From: an uncultured Pelagibacteraceae bacterium
Lineage (GTDB): Bacteria > Pseudomonadota > Alphaproteobacteria > Pelagibacterales > Pelagibacteraceae
Direction of reading: 5' to 3'
Assembly (NCBI GenBank): GCA_902576375.1
Contig: CACGUZ010000005.1
Location: 1 to 40,499 of the forward strand
Length of the DNA stretch: 40,499 nt
Shown piece after piece: positions 27,219 to 36,703 of the stretch. A program made the position numbers and the translations under genes. The notes beneath the pieces are model-generated. The model ran no database searches. It was not told the DNA's origin and saw only the letters and a list, made by a program, of their open reading frames with translations. Numbering within the stretch: the first letter of the stretch is position 1; each line of letters begins with the position of its first letter.

Positions 27219-28873
27219 AAGAAGAATTATTATTTTGTCCACTAGGTGGATCTGGTGAAATTGGGATGAACATGAATCTGTTTGGTTATGGTTTACCAGG
27301 CGACCACAAGTGGATCATGGTTGATATTGGTGTTACTTTTGCAGATGATACTCTTCCTGGAATAGATTTAATTTATCCAGATCCAGGATTTATTGTTGAA
27401 AAGAAAGATAATTTATTAGGTATAGTTCTTACCCATGCCCATGAAGATCACATTGGAGCAATTGCTCATTTATGGCCAAAACTTCAATGCAAGATATACG
27501 CAACACCGTTCACAGCTGTTTTGATAAAGGAAAAATTTAAAGAAAAACATATTGATATTACTAAAGATCTACAAATAGTTGAATTAAATGGAAATATTTC
27601 ATTAGAAAAGTTTGAGATTGAATACATCACTTTAACACATTCAATATTAGAGCCAAATGGTTTGAGAATAAAAACTCCAGCAGGTGTAATTCTACATACT
27701 GGAGACTGGAAAGTTGATCCAAATCCACTAATCGGTGATGAAATTAATTCTAAAAGGTTAAAAGAAATAGGTGATGAGGGTGTCTTAGCAATGATTTGTG
27801 ACTCAACAAATGTTTTTAGTGCCGGAAGATCAGGATCAGAGTTAGATGTAAGAAAAAATTTGTTAAATATAGTTAATCGATTAAAAAAAAGAGTTATCAT
27901 TACTTCTTTCGCGTCAAACGTTGCAAGAATGGAAACAGCTTTTTACTGTGCTGAAAAATCTGGGAGACAGATATCTTTAGTTGGAAGATCAATGCACAGA
28001 ATTTATAAGGCTGCAAGACAATGTGGATATTTAAAAAATACAATTGAACCAATTGATCCTAGGGATGCAAAAAATTTCTCTAGAGAAAAAATTCTCTATT
28101 TATGCACAGGTAGTCAAGGTGAACCAATGGGAGCAATGATGCGAATAGCAAATTATGTTCATCCAGATGTATTTATTGAAAAAGATGACGCTGTAATTTT
28201 TTCATCAAAAATTATCCCAGGTAATGAAAAAAAACTTTATAAGCTCCACAATCAATTAGTGAAAGATGGTATCGAGGTGATCTCTGAAGAAACTGAATTT
28301 ATTCATGTATCAGGTCATCCAAATCGAGAAGATCTTAAAGATATGTATCAATGGGTCAAACCCCAATGTGTTATTCCTGTTCATGGAGAGCACAGACATA
28401 TGATAGAACATATCAATTTTGCGAAAGAAATGCAGGTTCCCCATCCTGTTCAAGTTGAAAATGGAGATATTGTAAAATTATCACCTGGAGATAAACCAGA
28501 AGTTTATGATAAAGCACCGAGTGGTAGATTATATTTAGATGGAAATGTTAGTGTTGAAGAGGATTCTCAGTCAATAAAAGACAGAAGAAATTTGAGTAGT
28601 AATGGATATTTGGAAATAACAATTTTAATTACTCCAAAGGGAAATATCCACAATAGTCCCATAATCACTTTCAGGGGGTTGCCTGTTTATGAGAAAGAGG
28701 AGTTTTTATATGGACTAGAAGATGAAATTGAAAAAACATCAAGAACATTTAAACTTGGTAATAAACAGCAAGAGCACAATTTAATAGATGCGCTAAAAAT
28801 TGCTTGTCGTAAATTTACTAAAGAAAAAACTGGAAAAAAACCTTTCGCTAATATTAACTTGGTTAAGATTTAA
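27215..28873 (+). CDS. rnj: Ribonuclease J (metallo-beta-lactamase/beta-CASP)
   Basis: This 552-aa cytoplasmic zinc nuclease acts in 5'-3' exonucleolytic and endonucleolytic RNA processing and decay. The metal-binding motif TH-A-HEDH is at residues 73-79, followed by HTGDWKVD. The beta-CASP domain includes SGHPNREDLKDMYQWV and PVHGEHRHM. The C-terminal domain is shorter than in Bacillus RNase J1 but usual for alphaproteobacteria. It is translationally coupled to coaX and to the next small gene by one-base and four-base overlaps. Confidence 0.96.
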   Translation: MKEELLFCPLGGSGEIGMNMNLFGYGLPGDHKWIMVDIGVTFADDTLPGIDLIYPDPGFIVEKKDNLLGIVLTHAHEDHIGAIAHLWPKLQCKIYATPFTAVLIKEKFKEKHIDITKDLQIVELNGNISLEKFEIEYITLTHSILEPNGLRIKTPAGVILHTGDWKVDPNPLIGDEINSKRLKEIGDEGVLAMICDSTNVFSAGRSGSELDVRKNLLNIVNRLKKRVIITSFASNVARMETAFYCAEKSGRQISLVGRSMHRIYKAARQCGYLKNTIEPIDPRDAKNFSREKILYLCTGSQGEPMGAMMRIANYVHPDVFIEKDDAVIFSSKIIPGNEKKLYKLHNQLVKDGIEVISEETEFIHVSGHPNREDLKDMYQWVKPQCVIPVHGEHRHMIEHINFAKEMQVPHPVQVENGDIVKLSPGDKPEVYDKAPSGRLYLDGNVSVEEDSQSIKDRRNLSSNGYLEITILITPKGNIHNSPIITFRGLPVYEKEEFLYGLEDEIEKTSRTFKLGNKQQEHNLIDALKIACRKFTKEKTGKKPFANINLVKI

Positions 28874-29118
28874 TGAGCCTCACAGGATTAGCAATAATCT
28901 ATATAATTATTTGGTGGATAATTTTCTTTGCAATTCTACCAATAGATGTAGAGAGAAATAAAGTGATTAAAATTGAGGGTGAGGATCCAGGCTCCCCAGA
29001 AAATCCAAAAATGTTAAAGAAATTTGTTTATTGTACTGGAATTACAACAGTTTTGTTTATAATTATTTACTTACTTATGAAATTTGAATATTTAAATTTA
29101 AGAAATATAATCACTTAG
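28873..29118 (+). CDS. DUF1467-family small membrane protein
   Basis: This 81-aa protein has two transmembrane helices, about residues 4-24 and 52-68. The motif WWIIFFAILPIDV is followed by a polar loop ending GSPENPKMLKKF. This pattern is that of the uncharacterised DUF1467 proteins, which in alphaproteobacteria lie between rnj and proS. The function is unknown. The one-base overlap with rnj and one-base gap to proS show that it belongs to the same transcription unit. Confidence 0.85.
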   Translation: MSLTGLAIIYIIIWWIIFFAILPIDVERNKVIKIEGEDPGSPENPKMLKKFVYCTGITTVLFIIIYLLMKFEYLNLRNIIT

Positions 29119-29119
29119 A

Positions 29120-30454
29120 ATGTATATTTCACAATCATTTATTCCAATTTTAAAAAACAATCCTTCAGAAGCCAAAATAAAATCACATCAATTAATGTTA
29201 CGTGTGGGAATGATTAAACAATCATCAGCAGGAATTTACTCTTGGTTACCATTAGGTTTTAAAGTTATGAAAAAAATTGAGGATATTGTTAGAGATGAGC
29301 AAAACAAAATCGGAGCTCAAGAAATTTTAATGCCAACCATACAATCAAGTGAAATATGGAAAGAGAGTGGGCGCTACGAGGACTACGGTGAAGAAATGCT
29401 ACGAATAAAAGATCGTCAAAATCGTGAAATGCTTTACGGCCCAACCAATGAAGAACTTGTAACAGATATATTTAGAGCATCAGTTAAATCTTATAAATCT
29501 CTTCCACAACTTTTATATCATATTCAATGGAAATTTAGAGATGAGATTAGACCACGATTTGGAATAATGAGATGTAGAGAGTTTTATATGAAAGATGCTT
29601 ACTCATTTGATATTTCTGATGAGGAAGCTTTATTTTCTTATAATAAATTTTTTTTATCTTATTTAAAAACTTTTAAAAGATTAGATCTTACTGCCATTCC
29701 AATGGCTGCTGATACTGGACCTATAGGAGGTAACCTTTCTCATGAGTTTATTATTTTAGCTGAAACTGGTGAAAGTAAAATTTATACGGATAAGAGAATT
29801 TTTGATTTGAAAAGTGAAGGCACAAAATTAGAAAAAAAATCGTTAGAAGACCTGAGAAAAAAATATGAAGAATTTTACTCAGTTACTGATGAAAAATTTG
29901 ACAAGAATGAGTTTGAAAAAAAAGTTTCAGAAACTAATCGATTGAAAACTAAAGGTATTGAGGTGGGACATATATTTTATTTTGGTGACAAATATTCAAA
30001 ACCAATGGGTGCATCAGTAGATCTTCCTGGTGGTAAAAAAGATTTTGTTAAAATGGGCTCATACGGCATAGGAGTTTCAAGGTTAGTAGGCGCAATAATA
30101 GAAGCAAAATACGATGAGAAAAATGAAATCATGAAATGGCCAATATCTGTTGCACCATATGATATTGGTATAATAACAATGATAAATAAAAATGATAATT
30201 CAGCATTAGAAAAAGCAAAAAAGTTTAATTCTGAATTAGAAAAAAACAACATTGACACAATAATTGATGATACTGATGAAAATTTTTCATCAAAAATAAA
30301 AAAGATGAATCTAATAGGTGCTCCATATCAAATAATAATAGGTAAACAAACTGAAGGTGACTTAATAGAATTTAAAGAAGTTGGAAAAGAAACAAAAAAA
30401 TTAAAAATAGCTGAAATAATAGAAATAATAAAAAAACAAAAAGAAAAAAATTGA
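29120..30454 (+). CDS. proS: Prolyl-tRNA synthetase, short form without editing insert
   Basis: This 444-aa class II synthetase charges tRNA-Pro. Motif 1 lies around LPLGFKVMKKIEDIVRDE. Motif 2 contains FRDEIRPRFGIMRCREFYMKD (in two parts, near residues 138-159). Motif 3 is GSYGIGVSRLVGA. The anticodon-binding domain is C-terminal. The ~180-residue INS editing domain of E. coli ProRS between motifs 2 and 3 is absent, which is the alphaproteobacterial form. Its stop overlaps the TTG start of the next gene by 4 bases. Confidence 0.97.
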   Translation: MYISQSFIPILKNNPSEAKIKSHQLMLRVGMIKQSSAGIYSWLPLGFKVMKKIEDIVRDEQNKIGAQEILMPTIQSSEIWKESGRYEDYGEEMLRIKDRQNREMLYGPTNEELVTDIFRASVKSYKSLPQLLYHIQWKFRDEIRPRFGIMRCREFYMKDAYSFDISDEEALFSYNKFFLSYLKTFKRLDLTAIPMAADTGPIGGNLSHEFIILAETGESKIYTDKRIFDLKSEGTKLEKKSLEDLRKKYEEFYSVTDEKFDKNEFEKKVSETNRLKTKGIEVGHIFYFGDKYSKPMGASVDLPGGKKDFVKMGSYGIGVSRLVGAIIEAKYDEKNEIMKWPISVAPYDIGIITMINKNDNSALEKAKKFNSELEKNNIDTIIDDTDENFSSKIKKMNLIGAPYQIIIGKQTEGDLIEFKEVGKETKKLKIAEIIEIIKKQKEKN

Positions 30455-31683
30455 TTTCTACTTTAGAAAAAGAAATTACCTTCAGGTTTTTGAAAGCTAG
30501 AAAAAAAGATGGCTTTCTAAATGTCATTTCAATTTTTTCCTTTATAGGTATCAGTCTTGGTGTAGCTGTTTTAATAATTGTAATGTCAGTTATGAATGGT
30601 TTTCGGACAGAACTAATTAATAAGATAGTTGGTTTTAATGCTCATATAACTGTCAAACCATATGAAAATGTAATTGAAATTGAAAAATTAAAATTTAACA
30701 ATTTAAAACTTATTTCTGATCAATTGATTTTAAGCAATTCAGGTGAGGCTATAATGATTAAAAGCGAGACTTCCAAAGGAATAGTATTGCGAGGTTATAA
30801 AAATAATGATTTCTCAAAACTTGAATTAGTAAAGAATAAAAATTTTTTAGGTAACAGAAACAACTTAAGTAAAAATTTTATTTCAATTGGAAAAGAGCTC
30901 AGTTTTACTCTAAATCTTGATATAGGGGATGATATTACAATTATGTCCTCAAGTGGAATTGAGACAATAGTAGGTAATATACCTAAACAAAAAACTTTTA
31001 CAGTTGTATCAATCTTTGAAAGTGGACTTGTTGATTTTGACAACAATATAGCTTTCATAAATTTATCAACTCTAGAAGAGTTCTTTAATCTAAATAAGGA
31101 TGATAGAAATTTAGAAATTTATCTTAAAAATCCTCAAAAAATTGAAGACCAAAAAGAAATAGTACAGAAAATTTTTAAAAATGAATTTGTGTATTCTTGG
31201 TCAGATATGAATAGTGCACTTTTTTCAGCTCTTAAAGTTGAGAGAAATGTAATGTTTATAATATTGTCTTTAATTATTATTGTAGCCGCTTTTAATATTA
31301 TTTCTGGATTAACAATCTTGGTTAAAAACAAAACAAAAGATATTGCGATATTAAAATCTATTGGTGTACTTAATAAATCAATTGTAAAAATTTTTTTTCT
31401 TGTTGGAGTAATAATAGGAACATCTGCTACAATTTTTGGAATTATTCTTGGTGTAACTTTTTCAATATATGTTGAAAATTTAAGACAATTTTTAAGCACT
31501 TTGTTTAACATAAGTTTGTTTCCAGAAGAAATATATTTTTTAAGTACGATGCCTTCAGAGATTAACCCGCCATCAATTTTATTAATCTCGCTATGCTCAA
31601 TAATTATTACAATTATTGTTTCAATTTTCCCTGCTTTAAAAGCAGCAAAACTAGATCCTGTTAAAGCATTAAAATATGAATAA
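30451..31683 (+). CDS. lolC: Lipoprotein-releasing ABC transporter permease (LolC/LolE family)
   Basis: This 410-aa inner-membrane permease extracts lipoproteins for transfer to the outer membrane. It has an N-terminal helix (~25-50), a large periplasmic domain (~55-265) and three C-terminal helices in an FtsX domain, ending KLDPVKALKYE as in the family. FRFLKARKKDGFLNVISIFSF at the start is typical. The start is TTG at 30451, overlapping the proS stop (TTGA). Only one permease gene is present, so a homodimer with LolD is likely; in this family LolC and LolE cannot be told apart by sequence here. It overlaps lolD by 8 bases. Confidence 0.93.
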   Translation: MISTLEKEITFRFLKARKKDGFLNVISIFSFIGISLGVAVLIIVMSVMNGFRTELINKIVGFNAHITVKPYENVIEIEKLKFNNLKLISDQLILSNSGEAIMIKSETSKGIVLRGYKNNDFSKLELVKNKNFLGNRNNLSKNFISIGKELSFTLNLDIGDDITIMSSSGIETIVGNIPKQKTFTVVSIFESGLVDFDNNIAFINLSTLEEFFNLNKDDRNLEIYLKNPQKIEDQKEIVQKIFKNEFVYSWSDMNSALFSALKVERNVMFIILSLIIIVAAFNIISGLTILVKNKTKDIAILKSIGVLNKSIVKIFFLVGVIIGTSATIFGIILGVTFSIYVENLRQFLSTLFNISLFPEEIYFLSTMPSEINPPSILLISLCSIIITIIVSIFPALKAAKLDPVKALKYE

Positions 31684-32359
31684 TTTTATTAAACTTTCAA
31701 ATATTTCTAAGTCATTTACTCACCAAAAAAATTTAAGAGTTTTAAAAAAATTAACTTATAATTTTAAACTTGGAAAAATTTATTCTTTAATGGGACCTTC
31801 TGGTTCTGGAAAATCAACATTACTAAACTTGTTATCATTAATCGATAGACCATCAAGTGGTATAATGAAATATGAAAATAAACAAATAGATTATAAAAAT
31901 TCTAACTATAACGACATTTTAAGAGCGAATAAAATTGGAATTATATATCAACAGGATAATTTACTTTCAGATTTCACAGCTTTAGAAAATGTCTATTTGG
32001 CTCATCTTGCAATTGAAAAAAATAAAGAAATTTCAGAAATAAAATCAAAAAAATTATTAAAAAAAGTTGGTTTATCGAATCGAATTTACCATTATCCTGC
32101 AGAACTCTCCGGAGGTGAAAAACAAAGAGTATCAATAGCTAGAGCTCTAATTAATGATCCTCAAGTTATCTTAGCTGATGAACCAACAGGAAGTTTAGAT
32201 TTAGAAACTGCAAAAAGTGTTTTTGATCTTTTAAAAAAACAAATTAATGCAAACCGACTAATAATCTTTGCAACTCATAATAGATTTTTTGCTAAAAAGG
32301 CTGATTGCATGTTGGAAATAGTTAATGGTAATATAAAGACTATTAATGCAAGAGTCTAA
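31676..32359 (+). CDS. lolD: Lipoprotein-releasing system ATP-binding protein
   Basis: This 227-aa ABC ATPase has Walker A GPSGSGKST at residues 40-48, the signature LSGGEKQ at 144-150 and Walker B VILADEP ending with Asp168-Glu169. A switch His lies in FATHN. It powers the adjacent LolC/E permease. The sequence belongs to the MacB/LolD/FtsE branch, and the neighbouring permease fixes its role as LolD. It overlaps dnaE by 14 bases. Confidence 0.94.
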   Translation: MNNFIKLSNISKSFTHQKNLRVLKKLTYNFKLGKIYSLMGPSGSGKSTLLNLLSLIDRPSSGIMKYENKQIDYKNSNYNDILRANKIGIIYQQDNLLSDFTALENVYLAHLAIEKNKEISEIKSKKLLKKVGLSNRIYHYPAELSGGEKQRVSIARALINDPQVILADEPTGSLDLETAKSVFDLLKKQINANRLIIFATHNRFFAKKADCMLEIVNGNIKTINARV

Positions 32360-35300
32360 TTCTGAAAATTTTAATCATTTAAAAATACATTCTCAATTTT
32401 CTATTTGTGAAGGAGCTATCAGATTAGATGATTTAAAAGATTTTTCTAAAAATAATAAACTAAAAGCAATAGGTATGTGTGATACCTCCAATCTATGTGG
32501 TGCCCTAGAGTTTGCTGAAAAATTATCGAAATCTGGATCTCAACCAATAATTGGAACTCAAATTAATTTTAAATTAGGTGATACAACAGGTCTTATACCT
32601 TTATTCGCATTAAATGAAGATGGATATAAAACAATAATAAAGTTATCTTCATTGTCTTTTTTAAAAAATGACGAGCTTTCTGAACCTCATTTAGATTTTG
32701 ATGAGCTACTGAATAAAAATGAAGGAGTAGCAATATTTTCTGGAACGGTTAATGGTTTCTTTGGACAATTGTTTAACAAAGGTAAATTTGACGAAATTCA
32801 AGAAATTTTTTTAAAATTAAAAAATTGTTATAATGATAGATTTTATATTGAAATACAGCGTCATGGTGATTTAAATGAAAAAGAGTTTGAAAAATTTAAT
32901 TTAACAAGTTCAAAAACATTAGATATTCCTCTAATCGCTACTAATGAAGTATTTTATATAGATAAAGATATGCATGAGGCTCACGATGCATTGATATGTA
33001 TAAAAAACAAAACTTATGTAAACGAAAAAAACAGAGTTAGATTTAGCGATCAGCATTATCTTAAAACTAATTCAGAAATGATTGATTTATTTGCTGATAT
33101 ACCTGAGGCATTAGAAAATAATTATAACTTTCCATTCCGATGTAATTTTAGACCTCTATCATCTAAACCTATATTACCTAATATCAGTTCTGATAAAGGC
33201 ATCAGTGCAGACGAAACTTTAAAGAAAAGCTCATTAGATGGCCTGAATGAAAAATTCATTAAGATATTTAACTTAGACAATAAAGATTTTGCATCTAGCA
33301 AGAATTATTTGAAATATAAAGATAGATTAGATCATGAGTTAGAAATCATAATTAAAATGAATTATGCAAGTTATTTTTTAATTGTATCTGACTATATTAA
33401 GTGGGCAAAAGAAAATGATATACCAGTTGGACCTGGTAGAGGATCTGGCGCTGGTTCTCTAGTCGCTTGGTGTCTTTCAATAACTGATGTTGATCCAATA
33501 AAATTTAACCTAATTTTTGAGAGATTTTTGAATCCCGACAGAATCTCAATGCCTGACTTTGATATAGATTTTTGCGAGGAAAAAAGAGATTTAGTTTTTA
33601 AATATTTAACAAAAAAATATAAAAATAGTGTAGCTCATATAATCACATTTGGAAAATTAAAGGCCAGAATGGTTATTAGAGACGTTGGACGTGTTTTAGG
33701 ATTGGCTTATGGTTTTGTTGACAGTATATCGAAAATGATTCCGTTTGATCCATCAAGACCACAAAATCTAACAGAATGTATAGCTGGAGAACCAAGACTT
33801 CAAAAACTGATAAATGAGGATAGTAGAGTAAAAAAACTCACAGATCTTTCATTAAAATTAGAAGGACTAAATAGAAATGTTGCAACTCATGCTGCTGGTG
33901 TAGTAATAGCAGACAAAGAGTTAACTGAGATAGTACCATTGTATAAGGATGCAACATCTGACTTATTATTACCTTCTACACAATTTGACATGTACTCAGC
34001 TGAAAATGCAGGATTAATTAAGTTTGATTTTTTGGGATTAAAAACCTTAACAGTTATAAATAACACTCAAAAGCTAATAAGAAAAAAAGATAAAAAATTT
34101 AATATTGAAAACATAAATTTTGAGGATCAAAAAGTTTTTGATCTATTATCTTCTGGCAAAACTGTTGGTTTATTTCAAATTGAAAGTGCTGGAATGCGTG
34201 AAGCATTGATGCAAATGAAACCAAATCACATAGAAGACATTATTGCTCTGGTAGCACTTTATAGACCAGGTCCAATGAGTAACATACCAATCTATAATGA
34301 TTGCAAACATGGGAAAAAGACACCCGATTATTTACATCCTTTACTTGAAGATATTTTACGACCTACCTATGGTGTAATAATTTACCAAGAACAAGTAATG
34401 CAAATTGCACAAAAATTATCTGGTTTTACTGCTGGTCAAGCAGATATTTTAAGACGAGCGATGGGTAAAAAGAAAAGAGCAGAATTAGAAAAACAAAAAC
34501 AAAATTTCATTTCTGGTGCTGTTAATAATGGTATTAGCAAAGATGTTGCTGCAGGAATATTTTTGAAAATAGAGCCTTTTGCAGAATATGGTTTTAATAA
34601 AAGTCATGCAGCTGCATATGCAATTATTTCTTATCAAACAGCATATCTAAAAACATATTATCCAAAAGAATTTATTGCTGCATCAATGACAATGGATATT
34701 TCTAATCAAAATAAATTAAGTGAATTTTATGAGGAATTAAAAAGATTGAAAATAAAAATAGTAAGACCAGATATAAATGAATGTTATGCGGATTTTAGAA
34801 CAGATGGAGAAAAATTCTATTATGCATTAGGGGCTATAAAAGCTGTAGGATATGAAGCGGTCTCAAATATTGTTGAGGAAAGAATTAAAAATGGAAAATT
34901 TAGTTCTATTAATGATTTTTTAAACAGAGTAAATCCAAAAGATATTAACAAGTTGCAATTAGAAGGTTTAGTAAAAGCAGGAGCTTTTGATAATATAAAT
35001 CTAAATAGACAATCGTTATTTAATTCAATACCGAACTTTATAACAAAATCAAAAAATATTTATGAAAATAAATCTGCCAATCAGATTGATTTATTTGGTG
35101 AAAATAATACCACAGATAGTGAAGTGATAATAAAGATTGATGACTGGAAGTTTGAGGAAAGATTGGCCAAGGAATTTGAGTCAGTTGGCTTTTTTATATC
35201 AGATCATCCCTTAAATCAATTTAAAGAAATATTTGAAGACTATAATATAAAAGACTACCTAAGTTTTAATAATGATTATGAAATAATGAATTCAAATATC

Positions 35301-35762
35301 GCTGCAACTTTATTAAAAATACAAGAAAGAAAAACTGCCAAAGGAAATCCTTATGCTGTTTTAAAATTAACTGATCTAACTAGTGTTTTTGAATTATTCA
35401 TTTTTTCTGAGGTTTTAGAAAAAAATCGTGAAATATTGAAAGAAGGATCATCAATAATATTAACTTTAGCCAAATCTGTTTCGGATGAAGAAAATCGTTT
35501 TAAGAGAATAAATGTTCAGAAAATAGCCTCACTTTCAGAGTTGATAAATAAACCAATCGAAGAGGTACTTTTTAACTTAAAATCATTAAAGGAATTGAAT
35601 GAAATCTCAAAAATTATCCCTAACTATGGAAATACAGTTGTTAAAATTAAATTACGAGATCAAAATAGTGAATTGGATTTTACCCTCAAAAATAAAAGAA
35701 ATGTCGATAGAAAAATGTTAAATATAATTAGAAATAAAGATATTACTGCGGTTATTCGATAA
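32346..35762 (+). CDS. dnaE: DNA polymerase III alpha subunit
   Basis: This 1138-aa replicative polymerase has domains in order. The N-terminal PHP domain begins FNHLKIHSQFS. The palm has GPGRGSGAGSLVAW. The catalytic aspartates Asp404, Asp406 and Asp408 in MPDFDIDF correspond to E. coli Asp401/403. The fingers contain NRNVATHAAGVVIA, followed by YEQV-type IIYQEQVMQIA. The beta-binding/helix-hairpin-helix region follows, and an OB fold begins IAATLLKIQERKTAKGNPYA near residue 984. It synthesises DNA at the fork together with DnaN and the clamp loader. The start lies inside lolD. It ends the 22-gene run from nuoA. Confidence 0.98.
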   Translation: MQESNSENFNHLKIHSQFSICEGAIRLDDLKDFSKNNKLKAIGMCDTSNLCGALEFAEKLSKSGSQPIIGTQINFKLGDTTGLIPLFALNEDGYKTIIKLSSLSFLKNDELSEPHLDFDELLNKNEGVAIFSGTVNGFFGQLFNKGKFDEIQEIFLKLKNCYNDRFYIEIQRHGDLNEKEFEKFNLTSSKTLDIPLIATNEVFYIDKDMHEAHDALICIKNKTYVNEKNRVRFSDQHYLKTNSEMIDLFADIPEALENNYNFPFRCNFRPLSSKPILPNISSDKGISADETLKKSSLDGLNEKFIKIFNLDNKDFASSKNYLKYKDRLDHELEIIIKMNYASYFLIVSDYIKWAKENDIPVGPGRGSGAGSLVAWCLSITDVDPIKFNLIFERFLNPDRISMPDFDIDFCEEKRDLVFKYLTKKYKNSVAHIITFGKLKARMVIRDVGRVLGLAYGFVDSISKMIPFDPSRPQNLTECIAGEPRLQKLINEDSRVKKLTDLSLKLEGLNRNVATHAAGVVIADKELTEIVPLYKDATSDLLLPSTQFDMYSAENAGLIKFDFLGLKTLTVINNTQKLIRKKDKKFNIENINFEDQKVFDLLSSGKTVGLFQIESAGMREALMQMKPNHIEDIIALVALYRPGPMSNIPIYNDCKHGKKTPDYLHPLLEDILRPTYGVIIYQEQVMQIAQKLSGFTAGQADILRRAMGKKKRAELEKQKQNFISGAVNNGISKDVAAGIFLKIEPFAEYGFNKSHAAAYAIISYQTAYLKTYYPKEFIAASMTMDISNQNKLSEFYEELKRLKIKIVRPDINECYADFRTDGEKFYYALGAIKAVGYEAVSNIVEERIKNGKFSSINDFLNRVNPKDINKLQLEGLVKAGAFDNINLNRQSLFNSIPNFITKSKNIYENKSANQIDLFGENNTTDSEVIIKIDDWKFEERLAKEFESVGFFISDHPLNQFKEIFEDYNIKDYLSFNNDYEIMNSNIAATLLKIQERKTAKGNPYAVLKLTDLTSVFELFIFSEVLEKNREILKEGSSIILTLAKSVSDEENRFKRINVQKIASLSELINKPIEEVLFNLKSLKELNEISKIIPNYGNTVVKIKLRDQNSELDFTLKNKRNVDRKMLNIIRNKDITAVIR

Positions 35763-35820
35763 TTTTAGGCTTGTTAAATAAAAAAATTCTTTGTAAATAG
35801 ACAATAAAATTAACAAAAAC

Positions 35821-35892
35821 GCACACAGTTTTTGGTTTTATACCTCCGGTCCTTAATTGGAAATTACTGTGGTGGCTTAACCGGGAATAAAT
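35821..35892 (+). promoter_or_regulatory. Structured leader upstream of rpsB (candidate S2 autoregulatory element)
   Basis: The 130-base gap before rpsB has an AT-rich first half and a clearly more GC-rich second half. Two perfect helices can be drawn: CACAGT (35824-35829) with ACTGTG (35866-35871), and CCGGT (35846-35850) with ACCGG (35880-35884). They interleave and so would form an H-type pseudoknot. The 3' strand of the second helix overlaps the GGGA at 35883-35886, the only ribosome-site-like sequence before the ATG at 35893. A structured S2 leader in Pelagibacter ubique and marine metagenomes is described in the literature (Meyer et al. 2009). I infer that this is that element, sensing free S2. 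No firm promoter was found in 35763-35820. Confidence 0.65.
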
Positions 35893-36702
35893 ATGAAAAT
35901 ACCTAACGTTACAATTCAACAATTATTAGAAGCAGGTGTTCATTTAGGACACAAAACACTGAGATGGAACCCAAAAATGAAGAAATACATTTTTGGCAAA
36001 AGAGACTCAATTCACATAATAGATTTGACACAAACATTAGAGTTAACAAAAGTTGCACTTCAAAAGATACATGATGTAATAATTAACAACGGAAAAATTT
36101 TATTCGTATCAACCAAAAAACAAGCTTCTGAAGCTATTGCAGAGGTTGCAAAAGAAACTGATCAGTATTTTGTGAACTATAGATGGTTAGGAGGAATGTT
36201 AACGAATTGGGGAACAATCTCAAATTCAATTAAAAAGTTGAAAAAATTGGAATTAGACTTAGTTGCCGAAAATAGGGGTTTTACAAAAAAAGAGCTTCTT
36301 AAAATGAGTATTAAAAAAGATAAATTACATAGATCATTAGGTGGAATTTCAGAGATGAAAAAAGTTCCAGATCTAGTATTTGTAATTGATACAAATTATG
36401 AATCACTTGCTATTCAAGAATCAGTTAAATTAGGAATACCAATAATTGCAATATTAGATAGTAACTCAAACCCAGATGGAATAGATTTCCCAATACCTGG
36501 AAATGATGATGCTAGAAGGGCGATCGACTTGTATTGTAATCTTATTAAGGAAACAATTATTTCTGCAAAAAATTCGATACCAGTTGAGGTAAAGAATGAA
36601 ACCAAAAAAAAAGAGGAAAAATCAACTAAAACTGTTCAACAATTAGACAGAGATAAATTAGAAAAAAAATTTGCTGACAAAAAACAAAAAACAATAAATT
36701 AA
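35893..36702 (+). CDS. rpsB: 30S ribosomal protein S2
   Basis: This 269-aa ribosomal protein opens with [37 protein letters not shown] and [14 protein letters not shown] are also diagnostic. The last ~40 residues are a Lys/Glu-rich tail beyond the conserved core, which alphaproteobacterial S2 proteins often have. S2 joins the 30S subunit late and in several bacteria represses its own operon by binding the leader. tsf follows after one base. Confidence 0.98.
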   Translation: MKIPNVTIQQLLEAGVHLGHKTLRWNPKMKKYIFGKRDSIHIIDLTQTLELTKVALQKIHDVIINNGKILFVSTKKQASEAIAEVAKETDQYFVNYRWLGGMLTNWGTISNSIKKLKKLELDLVAENRGFTKKELLKMSIKKDKLHRSLGGISEMKKVPDLVFVIDTNYESLAIQESVKLGIPIIAILDSNSNPDGIDFPIPGNDDARRAIDLYCNLIKETIISAKNSIPVEVKNETKKKEEKSTKTVQQLDRDKLEKKFADKKQKTIN

Positions 36703-36703
36703 A

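Noticed and set aside
35771..35799. rpsB promoter TTGTTA ... TAAATA
   Set aside because: The spacing is 17 bases, but the -10 matches the consensus at only about half its positions; the region is so AT-rich that such pairs are expected by chance.
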